Of a stretch of 64,000 nucleotides of DNA, positions 1 through 8,574 are shown piece after piece. The stretch lies in NCBI RefSeq assembly GCF_020700235.1, contig NZ_CP085301.1:1302001-1366000 (forward strand), in the 5' to 3' direction. The position numbers and the translations under genes are program-made. How positions within the stretch are numbered: the stretch's first letter is position 1; every line of letters begins with the position of its first letter. Origin of the DNA: Haladaptatus pallidirubidus. GTDB taxonomy: Archaea > Halobacteriota > Halobacteria > Halobacteriales > Haladaptataceae. The notes beneath the pieces were generated by a model. That model made no database searches. It was given only the letters and a program-made list of their open reading frames with translations, and was not told the DNA's origin.

Positions 1-1172
1 AGACCAGCATGACCGGCAAGGGAGCCGAACTCAACAAGGAAGCTCTCAGCCAAATTATCGTTGACGCCGTGCAGGCGGTTACCATCGAGGACACCGTCGA
101 CCTCGAGTTCATCAACATCGAGACGCAGACCGGCCGCTCCGCGGGTGAGTCCGAACTCCTCGAAGGCGCGGTCATCGACAAAGACCCCGTCCACGACAAC
201 ATGCCGAAATCGGTCGAGGACGCCGAAGTTCTCCTCCTCAACGAAGCTGTCGAAGTCGAGGAAACCGACGTGGACACCGAAATCTCCATCAACGATCCCG
301 ACCAGCTCAAAAACTTCCTCGACCGCGAGGAAGCACAGCTGAAAGAGAAGGTCGAGCAAATCAAGGAAACGGGCGCGAACGTCGTCCTCTGTCAGAAAGG
401 TATCGACGACCTCGCCCAGCACTACCTCGCCAAGGAAGGAATCCTCGCCGTCCGCCGCGTCAAAAAGAGCGACATTCAGTTCCTCCGCGAAGTCCTCGGC
501 ACGGACATCGTCTCCGACCTCGACAGCGCCTCCGAGGACGACCTCGGCTCCGGTAGCATCACCCGGGACGACAGCGACGAACTGTTCTACGTCTCCGGCG
601 GCGACGACGCCCACGGTGTGACCCTCCTGCTGCGCGGTTCCACCGACCACGTCGTTGACGAACTCGAACGCGGCATCACGGACGCCCTCGACGTCGTGGC
701 CCAGACCGTCAGCGACGGTCGCGTCGTCTCCGGCGGCGGCGCCATCGAAGTCGAACTCGCCTCCCGACTCCGCGACTACTCCGACAGCGTCGAAGGCCGC
801 GAACAGCTCGCGGTCGAAGCGTTCGCCGACTCGCTCGAACTCGTCCCGCGCGTTCTCGCAGAGAACGCCGGACTCGACTCCATCGACACGCTGGTCGACC
901 TCCGCGCCGCACACGAAGACGGCGAGAAACGCGCTGGCCTGAACGTCTTCAGCAGCGACGTTGAGGACACCTTCGAGGCTGGTATCGTCGAACCGGCCCA
1001 CGCAAAAGAACAGGCACTGTCCAGTGCCACCGAGGCCGCGAACCTCGTCCTCAAAATCGACGACATCATCTCCGCAGGCGACCTCTCCACCGACAAGGGT
1101 GGCGACGAGGGCGCAGGCGGCCCACCCGCAGGCGGCATGGGTGGCATGGGCGGTATGGGCGGCGCGATGTGA
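1..1172 (+). CDS. Thermosome subunit, C-terminal part (5' end outside window)
   Basis: Group II chaperonin subunit that folds proteins in the cytosol as an ATP-driven double-ring complex. The reading frame is open from the first base, entering as Thr-Ser-Met-Thr-Gly-Lys-Gly, so the start codon and the N-terminal equatorial domain lie upstream of the window. What remains is about 390 residues: the rest of the apical domain (including NVVLCQKGIDDLAQHYLAKE), the second intermediate segment and the C-terminal equatorial domain with VSGGGAIEVELA. The end is the Gly-Gly-Met repeat tail typical of thermosomes, which points into the central cavity. Which paralogue (alpha, beta or gamma) this is cannot be told from the fragment. 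Confidence 0.97.
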   Translation, partial: TSMTGKGAELNKEALSQIIVDAVQAVTIEDTVDLEFINIETQTGRSAGESELLEGAVIDKDPVHDNMPKSVEDAEVLLLNEAVEVEETDVDTEISINDPDQLKNFLDREEAQLKEKVEQIKETGANVVLCQKGIDDLAQHYLAKEGILAVRRVKKSDIQFLREVLGTDIVSDLDSASEDDLGSGSITRDDSDELFYVSGGDDAHGVTLLLRGSTDHVVDELERGITDALDVVAQTVSDGRVVSGGGAIEVELASRLRDYSDSVEGREQLAVEAFADSLELVPRVLAENAGLDSIDTLVDLRAAHEDGEKRAGLNVFSSDVEDTFEAGIVEPAHAKEQALSSATEAANLVLKIDDIISAGDLSTDKGGDEGAGGPPAGGMGGMGGMGGAM

Positions 1173-1391
1173 AGTTAGGAGTAACCTGACTTCCACGCCC
1201 AGTCCGACGAATCGTTGTCCAGCTAATTCACATCGTTTTTTGAAGACTCAACGGATAGCGGTACGCTTTCAGTACAGTCGTCAATACTAACAGTTCTTTT
1301 CGAGAATCGCGCCAGAATCGCTATCCTCGCGCCGTGATGATTTTCGATTGCTGTGCCTTCCCAGAAAGACACCTCGGACGATTCGGACGAG

Positions 1392-1952
1392 ATGCATTCA
1401 CACCGAACCAGTCGCCGCAACCTCCTCAAAGCCAGTGCCGGAGTCGCCGTGGTTTCCCTCGCGATTCCAACGCTCAGCAGTACCGCAATCGCACACTTCC
1501 CGAACGAACTCGACATCGACGTGAAACCGGACGACGATTCGAACGAAATCAATCTCGGCAGTCGCGGCGTCGTTCCCGTCGTAGTTCACCAAACCGACGA
1601 ATTTGACCCGACCAGCGAGGCGGTTCGCTACCGATTCGGTTCACCCGCCACCGTTGCCGACGGCGGCGGAGCGTGCCCGATTCACGAGGGACACGCAAAA
1701 GATTTCGATGGAGATGGTAGCGACGAGTTGCTTTTCCACTTCCGAATTAAGGACGCCGGATTCGAAGAAGGAGCGACGGAAGCCGAACTTCGCTGGGAAA
1801 AGGACGATTCCGGCGAACACGGTCTTTCCGGACGCGATTCCGTGACGATTGTGGGAGGTGACCGCGAACACGACGGAGACGGCGATTCGATGAATACGGG
1901 TGAGAGTGGGCACCAGCACGAAGACGGACGGAAAGACGAAAACGAGTGCTGA
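1392..1952 (+). CDS. Tat-exported acidic protein of unknown function
   Basis: Secreted protein of 186 residues if started at the ATG (MHSHRTSRRNLLK); a GTG 39 bases upstream in frame is the alternative. The N terminus is a twin-arginine signal (SRRNLLK), a hydrophobic stretch, then an Ala-rich cleavage region near STAIAH, so export in folded form is expected. The mature part contains DFDGDGSDELLFHF, which resembles a calcium-binding Asp-Gly loop followed by a beta strand, and LGSRGVVPVVV, a pattern seen in beta-sandwich extracellular domains. The C terminus is His/Asp/Glu-rich and ends in Cys. No enzyme motif is visible. No operon partner is evident. Confidence 0.8.
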   Translation: MHSHRTSRRNLLKASAGVAVVSLAIPTLSSTAIAHFPNELDIDVKPDDDSNEINLGSRGVVPVVVHQTDEFDPTSEAVRYRFGSPATVADGGGACPIHEGHAKDFDGDGSDELLFHFRIKDAGFEEGATEAELRWEKDDSGEHGLSGRDSVTIVGGDREHDGDGDSMNTGESGHQHEDGRKDENEC

Positions 1953-2398
1953 GAGTCCGCAAACACGCCTGAGACGTTTTTCTCCTTCTTCCGCGATTTA
2001 TCGTATCGCTCGACTGATTTCGATGAACGCACCGATGACAGCGAGAACGATACCTACAGTAAGAAGCGAGGTAGAACGGACGGCCCAACGGGGATACGTA
2101 CTGCTAGCGTCGATGATAAGCAAACGAATGTTCGAATAATCGGAGCGCCATGCCGGGTCGATAGGCACTGGAACCCAGATGGGGATGTTAGCCGTTCATC
2201 GTTCAAAATATCAAATCTCGATAGACAATTTTGCGTTCTTTCTCGGCGGCCGAATAACGCTGGGGCAGTCGCGGCTTTCGCCGCACGACATCCAGCAAAC
2301 GATTCTCGGAAAATACTCGAAACGCCACGACTCGCCGCGAAAGTGGCGCGAAAACCGCAAAAGATGGAACTAAGTGGGAACCACGTTTCCGAAAGAAC
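1953..2398. other. Gap between genes, mostly without recognisable function
   Basis: About 445 bases between the Tat-exported protein and the ornithine cyclodeaminase-like gene. It is more AT-rich than its neighbours and has no convincing long gene. The only coding-like signal is a short minus-strand frame at 1998-2168, described separately. The last 60 bases presumably hold the promoter of the downstream gene, but no clear TATA box decides it. Confidence 0.5.
1998..2168 (-). CDS. Possible small membrane protein or gene remnant
   Basis: A 56-codon frame starting with GTG. Its second half reads as one hydrophobic helix (LLTVGIVLAVIGAFIEISR) followed by a basic end, which looks like the last transmembrane segment of a membrane protein. 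The frame is bounded upstream by a TGA about 20 codons before the GTG. No ribosome binding site is obvious. It could be a genuine one-helix protein, a remnant of a longer gene, or chance. The main reason to list it is the haloarchaea-like residue composition. Confidence 0.25.
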   Translation of the reverse strand: MPIDPAWRSDYSNIRLLIIDASSTYPRWAVRSTSLLTVGIVLAVIGAFIEISRAIR

Positions 2399-3388
2399 AT
2401 GGAAACACTCCTGCTCAATCAGGACGCCGTAGACGAGAACACGCAGATGCCCGAGCTCATCCGGGCCATCGAGGACGCCTTCGCGGCGTACGCGACCGGA
2501 GACGCACAGATGCCCGCGAAATCCTACATCGACCTGCCGCAGTACAATGGCGACTTCCGGTCGATGCCTGCCTACCTCGACGCGGACGACTGGGACGCCG
2601 CGGGAATCAAATGGGTGAACGTCCACCCCGACAACCCCGAGGAGTTCGACCTGCCGACCGTCATGGGGACGATGGTGTACAGCGATCCCGAAACCGCGTT
2701 CCCGCTAGCCATCATGGACGGCACCGAACTGACGATGAAGCGTACGGGCGCAGCGGCGGCGGTCGCAACCGACTACCTCGCCGTCGAGAACGCGACCAGC
2801 ATGGGCCTCATCGGCGCGGGTGTCCAGTCCTACACGCAGTTGGAAGCCATCTCGGAGATTCGCCCAATCGAGGAAGTCGTTATCAGCGACCTGAACGAGG
2901 AAGCGGTCGCGGACTTCATCGACTACTTCGACGACGAGTTCGACGTTCGCGCCGGTTCGATTTCCGAGGCCGCGTCCTGCGACGTCCTCTCGACGGTCAC
3001 ACCCGTCGAAAGCCCGATCGTGTCCGCCGAGAATCTCGGCGAACACACGCACGTCAACGCCATGGGCGCGGACGCCGAAGGCAAACACGAACTCGCAGAC
3101 GAAATTCTGCTGGACGCGAAACTCGTCATCGACGACCACGCGCAGACGACCCACTCCGGCGAAATCAACGTCCCGTACAACGAGGGCGTCCTCTCGGACA
3201 ACGACATCCACGGCGATATCGGCGACATCGTCGTCGGTGATCTCTCCGGACGCACAGAGGACGACGGCGTCACCGTCTTCGACAGCACCGGACTGGCCAT
3301 TCAGGACGTCGCCGCCGCTCACGTCGTCTACGAACACGCGAACGAGAACGACAACGGCTATCCGTTCGACCTCCTCGGCGTCCAGTAA
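2399..3388 (+). CDS. Ornithine cyclodeaminase / archaeal alanine dehydrogenase family enzyme
   Basis: NAD(P)-dependent enzyme of the ornithine cyclodeaminase/mu-crystallin family, 329 residues, the usual length. Members deaminate ornithine to proline, or reduce imines and interconvert alanine and pyruvate in the archaeal alanine dehydrogenase branch. The substrate lysine region is seen at AGIKWVNVHPDN. A second conserved segment is MKRTGAAAAVATDYLA, and the Rossmann nucleotide loop is GLIGAGVQSYTQL near residue 140. Late in the protein GDIGDIVVGDLSGR and DSTGLAIQDVAAA are family signatures. It appears monocistronic. Sequence inspection does not separate alanine dehydrogenase from cyclodeaminase activity; archaeal precedent favours the former. 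Confidence 0.88.
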   Translation: METLLLNQDAVDENTQMPELIRAIEDAFAAYATGDAQMPAKSYIDLPQYNGDFRSMPAYLDADDWDAAGIKWVNVHPDNPEEFDLPTVMGTMVYSDPETAFPLAIMDGTELTMKRTGAAAAVATDYLAVENATSMGLIGAGVQSYTQLEAISEIRPIEEVVISDLNEEAVADFIDYFDDEFDVRAGSISEAASCDVLSTVTPVESPIVSAENLGEHTHVNAMGADAEGKHELADEILLDAKLVIDDHAQTTHSGEINVPYNEGVLSDNDIHGDIGDIVVGDLSGRTEDDGVTVFDSTGLAIQDVAAAHVVYEHANENDNGYPFDLLGVQ

Positions 3389-3422
3389 TCGTTTTTAGCG
3401 GCCGGGTTTCAGCGATCGATTG

Positions 3423-3650
3423 TTACTCTTCTTCGCCTATCGGTGCCTTCTGCGCGAGCGCCTCGGTCAGTTTCGAGATCGCCCACACGATGACCAAAAA
3501 CGGCAACAGCGGCACCATCAGCACGAGCAATCCGAGAAACATGGCGATGCCGATGGCGTTCATTTCGCTGTCCGAATGACCGTGATACGGCGGCGTTACC
3601 GTTCGGAATGCTTCTTTTACTGGTTCCGTCCCCGAATTCCCCTGACTCAT
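3423..3650 (-). CDS. Small two-segment membrane protein (DUF7535-like)
   Basis: A 75-residue protein starting at MSQGNSGTEPVK; a longer in-frame extension to 3707 is unlikely because it adds a basic, non-haloarchaeal stretch. It has a polar N terminus with RTVTPPYHGHSDSEMNAIG followed by a long hydrophobic region (AMFLGLLVLMVPLLPFLVIVWAI) able to span the membrane, and a short charged tail. The TPP...EMNAIG pattern matches a small haloarchaeal membrane family that I recall as DUF7535. Function unknown. It stands convergent to the preceding dehydrogenase gene. Confidence 0.75.
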   Translation of the reverse strand: MSQGNSGTEPVKEAFRTVTPPYHGHSDSEMNAIGIAMFLGLLVLMVPLLPFLVIVWAISKLTEALAQKAPIGEEE

Positions 3651-3802
3651 AGTATTGTAAAGAACTGCGAAAATGATAAGCGTTCTCACGGAGCGAACGT
3701 CTTTCACGGTGGATGTCCGTCCCTTCGCGTTAACTGGAAGAACAAAACCACCGTCGCGAGTGAGTACAGAAACGCCTTTCTGCCCCCCACCCCGCCTACG
3801 AA

Positions 3803-6148
3803 ATGATGCAGGTCTCCGAGGCGGTTCCCGAGTTCGCGGAGGCGTTCGCCTTCGAGAAGTTCAACCGGATGCAGAGAGAGATGCTCCCCGCACTGCTCGA
3901 CAGCGGGGAGAACGTGGTCGCCAGCGCGCCGACGGCGAGCGGAAAAACCGCCCTCGCGGAACTGGCGATTTGCAAGGCGCTCCGCGACGGCGGCACCGCG
4001 CTGTTCATCGCGCCGATGCGCGCGCTGACGAACGAAAAGGAGACCGAATGGGAACGCTTCGAGGAACTCGGCTATTCGGTGTACGTCGTCACAGGCGAGC
4101 GCGATTTGAACCCGCGGCGGGCGAAACGCGCCGACATCCTCGTGATGACGCCGGAGAAAACCGATTCTGCGACCCGGAAACACGACTCCGCACGCTACTC
4201 ATTCATCACGAACGTGGACTGTTGCGTCATCGACGAGGTTCACCTGCTCGATTCCGACAAGCGCGGGAGCGTCCTCGAAGTGACCATCTCGCGCCTGCGT
4301 AGACTCTGTGACCCCCGCATCGTCGCGCTCTCCGCGACGATGCCGAACGTGAAGGATGTGGCGAACTGGTTGGATGCACCCCCGGAGACCACCTTCGAAT
4401 TCGGCGACGACTACCGACCGGTGGATTTGCACGCCGACGTGAAAACGTACACCCACGGCGACAACTCCTTCGCGGACAAGTATCGCAGACTCTACCGCGC
4501 GCTCGACCTCGCGGAACCGCACGTCCGCGATGACGGGCAAGCGCTCGTGTTCGTCTCCTCCCGCCAGGACACGGTGCAAGCCGCGAAGAAAACCCGCGAC
4601 GAAATCGCGGAGCGGGACATTCCGATCGGGGCGCGCGGCGATTATGATTTCCACACCGAAACGCAAGACCTCCGGAACGATACCCTGCGAAACTCCGTCC
4701 TCGACGGGGTCGCCTTCCACCACGCCGGACTGTCGAAAAACGACCGCGACATGGTGGAGGAATGGTTCAAATCCGGAAAGATCCAAATCCTCTTTTCGAC
4801 CTCCACGCTCGCGTGGGGGGTCAACCTCCCCGCCAGATGCGTCGTCCTGCGGGATACTAAACTCCACGACCCTCTCGAGGGCGAGGTGGATATGAGTCCC
4901 CTCGACGTGCTCCAGATGCTCGGACGTGCGGGCAGGCCGGGATACGACGATGTGGGCTACGGGTGGGTCGTGTGTGACTACGCGGACGCTGACAAGTACC
5001 GAAAACTGCTCCGCGAGGGGAAGGAAATCGAATCCCGCCTCGCGGAGGATTTGGACGCCCATCTGAACGCCGAAATCGCTATGGGAACCATCTCGGATTT
5101 GGAGGACGTGATGTCGTGGCTCGAAACGACGTTCTACTACGTTCGGGCGCAGAGCAAGCCCGAGGAGTACGATTTCGAAGATATTCGTGAACGCGTTCGA
5201 ACCACGCTCAAACGCCTCGTCTCCAGAGGATTCGTGGAGCGAGGGGACGACCTTTCCATCGACGGCACCGCCCTCGCCATGCTGACCTCGAAGTTCTACC
5301 TCGACCTCGACACGGCGGAACGATTCCGCAAACTCGCCCAAAAAGAGAAAATCGACACGCCCGCCATCCTCGAAGCGGTCGCCGGGGCCGCCGAATTCGA
5401 CAGCGTGAACGCCCGCCAATCGGAGCGCGACGCCATCAATTCGGTTCTCGTGGGACAGGATTCGGGCGACCTGGAAGGCGGCGGACGAAAAGTGCTGGCC
5501 ATCCTTCGTTCCAGCATGACTGGTTCGACGCCGGGCGAACTGCGAAGCGACGCGTGGGTCATCCAGCAGAACGCGGTTCGTCTCCTCGCCGCGCTCCGCG
5601 CATTCTTAAAACGACTCGACGGCCCGGTCGCCGCGAATCTTGCAACCCGCGTCGAAGCGCGACTGGAAAACGGCGTCGGCGAGAGCGCCGTCGGTCTGAC
5701 CGCAATCGACGGCGTGGGCGCTGGTCGGGCGAGCAAACTGGCCAAGGATGGACTGGAAACGCCCGCAGACGTGTGCGAGGCCGGCGTCGATGGTCTCATC
5801 GACGCCGGCCTCTCCGAGGGCGTCGCCGAGCGAATCGAAAAGAGCGCCCGCGAACTTCCGAACGTCGAGATCGAATGGGGCGACTTCCCCGCCCGAATCG
5901 CTCGCGGGAAAAACGACATGCGAAAAGTCACCCTCCGAAATCACGGGGCGGGCGAGCAGGCCGCCGTCGAAGTCACCGTCAACGGTATCGAGATGACGAC
6001 GAAATCGACCTATATCGACACCGACGCGACGATTCCCGTCGGCGTCTTCGGCGGCACCGACGACGAGATGGAGTTCGTTGTTCGGGTCGCGTTCCCCGAC
6101 CTTCCGCTGGTTCCGATTACCGGTTCTCGAACCGTGCGGGTGGAGTGA
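3803..6148 (+). CDS. Ski2-like DEAD/DEAH superfamily 2 helicase
   Basis: ATP-dependent nucleic acid helicase of 781 residues. Walker A is APTASGKT at residues 42-49, the Walker B box is DEVH (Ski2-type), motif III is SAT, and the second RecA domain holds VAFHHAGL, STSTLAWGVNLPA and QMLGRAGRPGYD. A winged-helix region follows, then a Sec63-like ratchet portion with a helix-hairpin-helix (AIDGVGAGRASKLAKDG, about 635-650) and a C-terminal beta-sandwich. Hel308 and Brr2/Ski2 relatives share this order. Its distance from the classical Hel308 arrangement cannot be judged by eye, so a role in replication restart or RNA processing is open. Transcribed alone; ATGATG gives two possible starts. Confidence 0.92.
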   Translation: MMQVSEAVPEFAEAFAFEKFNRMQREMLPALLDSGENVVASAPTASGKTALAELAICKALRDGGTALFIAPMRALTNEKETEWERFEELGYSVYVVTGERDLNPRRAKRADILVMTPEKTDSATRKHDSARYSFITNVDCCVIDEVHLLDSDKRGSVLEVTISRLRRLCDPRIVALSATMPNVKDVANWLDAPPETTFEFGDDYRPVDLHADVKTYTHGDNSFADKYRRLYRALDLAEPHVRDDGQALVFVSSRQDTVQAAKKTRDEIAERDIPIGARGDYDFHTETQDLRNDTLRNSVLDGVAFHHAGLSKNDRDMVEEWFKSGKIQILFSTSTLAWGVNLPARCVVLRDTKLHDPLEGEVDMSPLDVLQMLGRAGRPGYDDVGYGWVVCDYADADKYRKLLREGKEIESRLAEDLDAHLNAEIAMGTISDLEDVMSWLETTFYYVRAQSKPEEYDFEDIRERVRTTLKRLVSRGFVERGDDLSIDGTALAMLTSKFYLDLDTAERFRKLAQKEKIDTPAILEAVAGAAEFDSVNARQSERDAINSVLVGQDSGDLEGGGRKVLAILRSSMTGSTPGELRSDAWVIQQNAVRLLAALRAFLKRLDGPVAANLATRVEARLENGVGESAVGLTAIDGVGAGRASKLAKDGLETPADVCEAGVDGLIDAGLSEGVAERIEKSARELPNVEIEWGDFPARIARGKNDMRKVTLRNHGAGEQAAVEVTVNGIEMTTKSTYIDTDATIPVGVFGGTDDEMEFVVRVAFPDLPLVPITGSRTVRVE

Positions 6149-6178
6149 GAAGAAGATAATTCACCGCAGGTCAATTGC

Positions 6179-6838
6179 TTAGTTAAGCAGTTCTTCTCGA
6201 AGTTTGGCGGGTGACGAGACGACAACGTCCGCCGCCGACAAATCCAGCTCTTTTGCACCGTTCGGATAGCCGATGCAGTACGTTCCCGCGCGAACCGCCG
6301 ATTCGACGCCATTTTCGGAATCCTCCACTGCGGCGCATTCGTCGGCGTGTTTCCCGAGCAAGCCAGCGGCGTGTTCGAAAATCGCAGGTTCCGGTTTACC
6401 GGGTGCGTCGATGTCCTCGGCGCTGACGACTTCTTCGAAATCGAGGTCGAAACGGTCGAGAACGATGTCTATCCAGTGGTGCGGGGATGAAGAAACGAGG
6501 GCGATTTCGATTCCGTCTGTGCGAAGGTCGGCGAGAAGGTCGTGGAAGCCGTCCATCAGCGAGACGTGCTCGCCGTAAAGTTGCTTTGCGGCCTCGTCGT
6601 ATATGGCGACGAACTCCTCTTTGGTCGCGGTCGTTTGGTACTCCGAATCGAGGTAGTCGTAGATTTCGCGGTAGTTCATCCCCGTGATTTCGTCCGCTGT
6701 TACGTCCTCTTCGACCACTTCGGGGAAGATGGTTTCCTCTTCGAGTTCGACCCAAAAATCCTCCGAGTTCACGATGACGCCGTCCATGTCGAACAGCACT
6801 GCGTTCGGTGTTTCGCCGTTCGGTTTTGTTCCGTCCAT
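6179..6838 (-). CDS. HAD superfamily phosphatase (beta-phosphoglucomutase-like)
   Basis: Cytosolic HAD hydrolase, 219 residues. Motif I is FDMDGVIVNSE near residue 16 with the Asp nucleophile and the acid/base Asp. Motif II is ALVSSSPHHW with the conserved Ser. Motif III lysine is in GKPEPAIFEHAAG, and motif IV is VEDSENGVESAVRAG. The helical cap sits between motifs I and II, as in beta-phosphoglucomutase and phosphoglycolate phosphatases. Substrate unknown. Its 3' end faces the helicase gene, so the two are convergent with about 30 bases between them. Confidence 0.9.
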   Translation of the reverse strand: MDGTKPNGETPNAVLFDMDGVIVNSEDFWVELEEETIFPEVVEEDVTADEITGMNYREIYDYLDSEYQTTATKEEFVAIYDEAAKQLYGEHVSLMDGFHDLLADLRTDGIEIALVSSSPHHWIDIVLDRFDLDFEEVVSAEDIDAPGKPEPAIFEHAAGLLGKHADECAAVEDSENGVESAVRAGTYCIGYPNGAKELDLSAADVVVSSPAKLREELLN

Positions 6839-6914
6839 TTTCCCCTACTTCTCCCGTTTCCCCCAAAACCCTTCGCCCGAACGTTTAAATCCGAAACCAC
6901 GACCATCCCAGGCC

Positions 6915-7663
6915 ATGTCCGAGACGATTCGCGTGTTCGCAGGCGATTGCACGATTACCACGGACGGCGACACGAAACAGAGACGACGCGGTGAAATGGT
7001 CGCCATCCTGAAGCCCGACGATACGCTGCTCGTTCACGACGTGGACGGCTATCAGCCGGTCGAGTGGTTAACTCGCGCAGAAACCGCCCACGCGAGTCTC
7101 GACGGCGATTCCTTCACCCTCGTCGCGGCGACCAGCGACCGCAGAGTTCGAGTGGACTGTCACACCAGCTACGGATTTCCCGGTATCCAGGTTCAAAAGC
7201 CGGGATTCCGGTCGGCACCTGTCCGCACTGCGACGGCGCGCTCACGCGGACGAAAGGGAGCGTCTCCTGTCTCGGCTGTCGCCGGGAGTACAGCATCCCC
7301 CGCAGTGCCAGCGTCGTCGGAGATTCTTGTGACTGCGGTCTGCCGACCATGCGCGTCGAACGCGGCGAGGAGTTCGAACTCTGTCTCGACCGAAGCTGTG
7401 GCACCGTCCTCGACGCAGTTCGCAAGCGATTCGACCGCGAATGGCATTGTCTGGAGTGCGGTGCCGACCTTCGAATTTTGCGCAGGGGTGGAATCCTCGC
7501 GGGCTGTGAGCGCTATCCCGACTGTGAAACCGGGTTCGGGGTTCCCAACGGACGAATCGTGGATTCGTGTGTTTGTGGACTTCCCGTGTTTCGGACACGG
7601 ACTGGGCGGCGCTGTTTGAACACTAACTGCGAGCAGTTTGAAAACAGCGATTTGGAGGAATAA
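6915..7663 (+). pseudogene. DUF91/zinc-ribbon protein gene with a frameshift
   Basis: Two overlapping frames together give one haloarchaeal protein. The first (from ATG at 6915) encodes an N-terminal beta domain beginning MSETIRVFAGDCTITTDGD. The second encodes a run of zinc ribbons, with CPHCDGAL, CLGCRREY, CDCGLPTMRVERG, CLECGADLRILRRGG, CERYPDCETGF and CVCGLPVF. The frames join at the AAAA run 7195-7198, where one extra A would give GIQVQKAGIPVGTCPHC, the expected continuity. I know this architecture as a haloarchaeal DUF91/NucS-like protein with topoisomerase-type zinc fingers, likely nucleic-acid binding. Either a true one-base deletion or a homopolymer read error. Coordinates cover both parts. 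Confidence 0.8.
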
Positions 7664-8055
7664 ATGTATTTCTCGGGGTCTGTGGGCAGTGATTCAATCA
7701 CTGAATCAGCAGACTACCCAACGTATGAGTGGAGTCGGCAACTGCTAACGACGAGGTGGTTAGCAAGAAGCAAGTAGCAGTTGCTGACTCCAAACGAAGC
7801 CACCGGAAGAGCGAAGCTCTTCCGAGGCAGAGGTAATCGAAGATTACCCCGGCCCTCGCTCCCGCTGGCCGCTTGCCCTTTATCCACTGTCAGAGCAAGC
7901 TCTGACGAGCCCTCGCTCACGAGAACTTCGTTTGCGAGGACACCAAGGACAACGACCGCCGGAGTCCCCACTCCTTCCCGCCAGCGCAGAACTGCACTCG
8001 CGTCTCACTGTCGTTCGTCACTCGCGCGGGTGCGCTGGCGCACCCGTGTGGTTGG
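7664..8055. repeat. Palindrome-rich intergenic element, copy 1
   Basis: A 390-base gap filled by short nested palindromes: GGAAGAGC-GAA-GCTCTTCC at about 7805-7823, GGTAATC-GAA-GATTACC at about 7832-7848, and GTCAGAGC-AA-GCTCTGAC at about 7889-7906. The palindromic block starts with GACTCCAAACGAAGCC at 7787-7802, and the same 16-base string begins the block at 16,999. The right side has CCGGAGTCCCCACTCCTTCCCG. No gene is convincing here on either strand; the apparent minus-strand frame is built from the palindromes themselves. Likely a dispersed non-coding repeat of REP/MITE type. Confidence 0.55.
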
Positions 8056-8526
8056 TCAGTACAAAGAGCGAGAGAGGGTCATGCGGAGGAATTCGTACTT
8101 CCCACCGTTCGTCTCCTGCATGAACGTCTCTTGAGGCTCAAATCCAACGTCCTCGTACACGGAAATCGCGCGCTCGTTGAACGTCGCCACGGCCAGTGAG
8201 AACGTATCAGGGTCGTACTCCTCCTTTGCAAATTTCAATCCAGCCTCGACGAACGACTTCCCGTGGCCGTTGCCGGTTAGCTCCGGATGCATACCTAGCC
8301 CGATTTCGAGCGTTTCACTGTCATCCAAGTTGAACGAGAAGAAACCGACGCGCTCCCCCGACGAATCGAAGACTGCGTACTTGTTATCCCAATTGTTCGG
8401 GTTCGTGAACAGCGCCAAATCCTCCGGATCGCTCTTCATATCGTAGAAATCGTAGGGCGGGTCGTAGTGCCACGAGACGATGCCGTCCACATCGTCGGCA
8501 GTGAACGATGAAAATTCGTACTCCAT
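8056..8526 (-). CDS. GNAT family N-acetyltransferase
   Basis: 156 residues, typical single-domain GNAT length. It has the acetyl-CoA binding segment GLGMHPELTGNGHGKSFVEAG (Q/RxxGxG/A-like loop) near the middle, and ATFNERAISVYEDVGFEP, the conserved Asn and Tyr region of motif B, near the C terminus. Probably transfers acetyl groups to a small molecule or a protein N terminus; the substrate cannot be read from sequence. It sits just upstream of pheT in the opposite sense to nothing essential, with about 50 bases between the two minus-strand genes, so it may be co-transcribed or have its own promoter. Confidence 0.88.
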   Translation of the reverse strand: MEYEFSSFTADDVDGIVSWHYDPPYDFYDMKSDPEDLALFTNPNNWDNKYAVFDSSGERVGFFSFNLDDSETLEIGLGMHPELTGNGHGKSFVEAGLKFAKEEYDPDTFSLAVATFNERAISVYEDVGFEPQETFMQETNGGKYEFLRMTLSRSLY

Positions 8527-8574
8527 GCCCGAAAGTCGAGAAAGAGACCCTCGGTCGTTTCGATTCCGGTGTGC

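Noticed and set aside
4199..5419. 406-codon frame opposite the helicase gene
   Set aside because: Mirror image of the high-GC third-position pattern of the Ski2-like helicase. Its composition is not protein-like and no motif is present.
7714..7971. 85-codon minus-strand frame in the first palindromic gap
   Set aside because: Made of the palindromic units themselves, and no similar reading appears in the second copy of the element.
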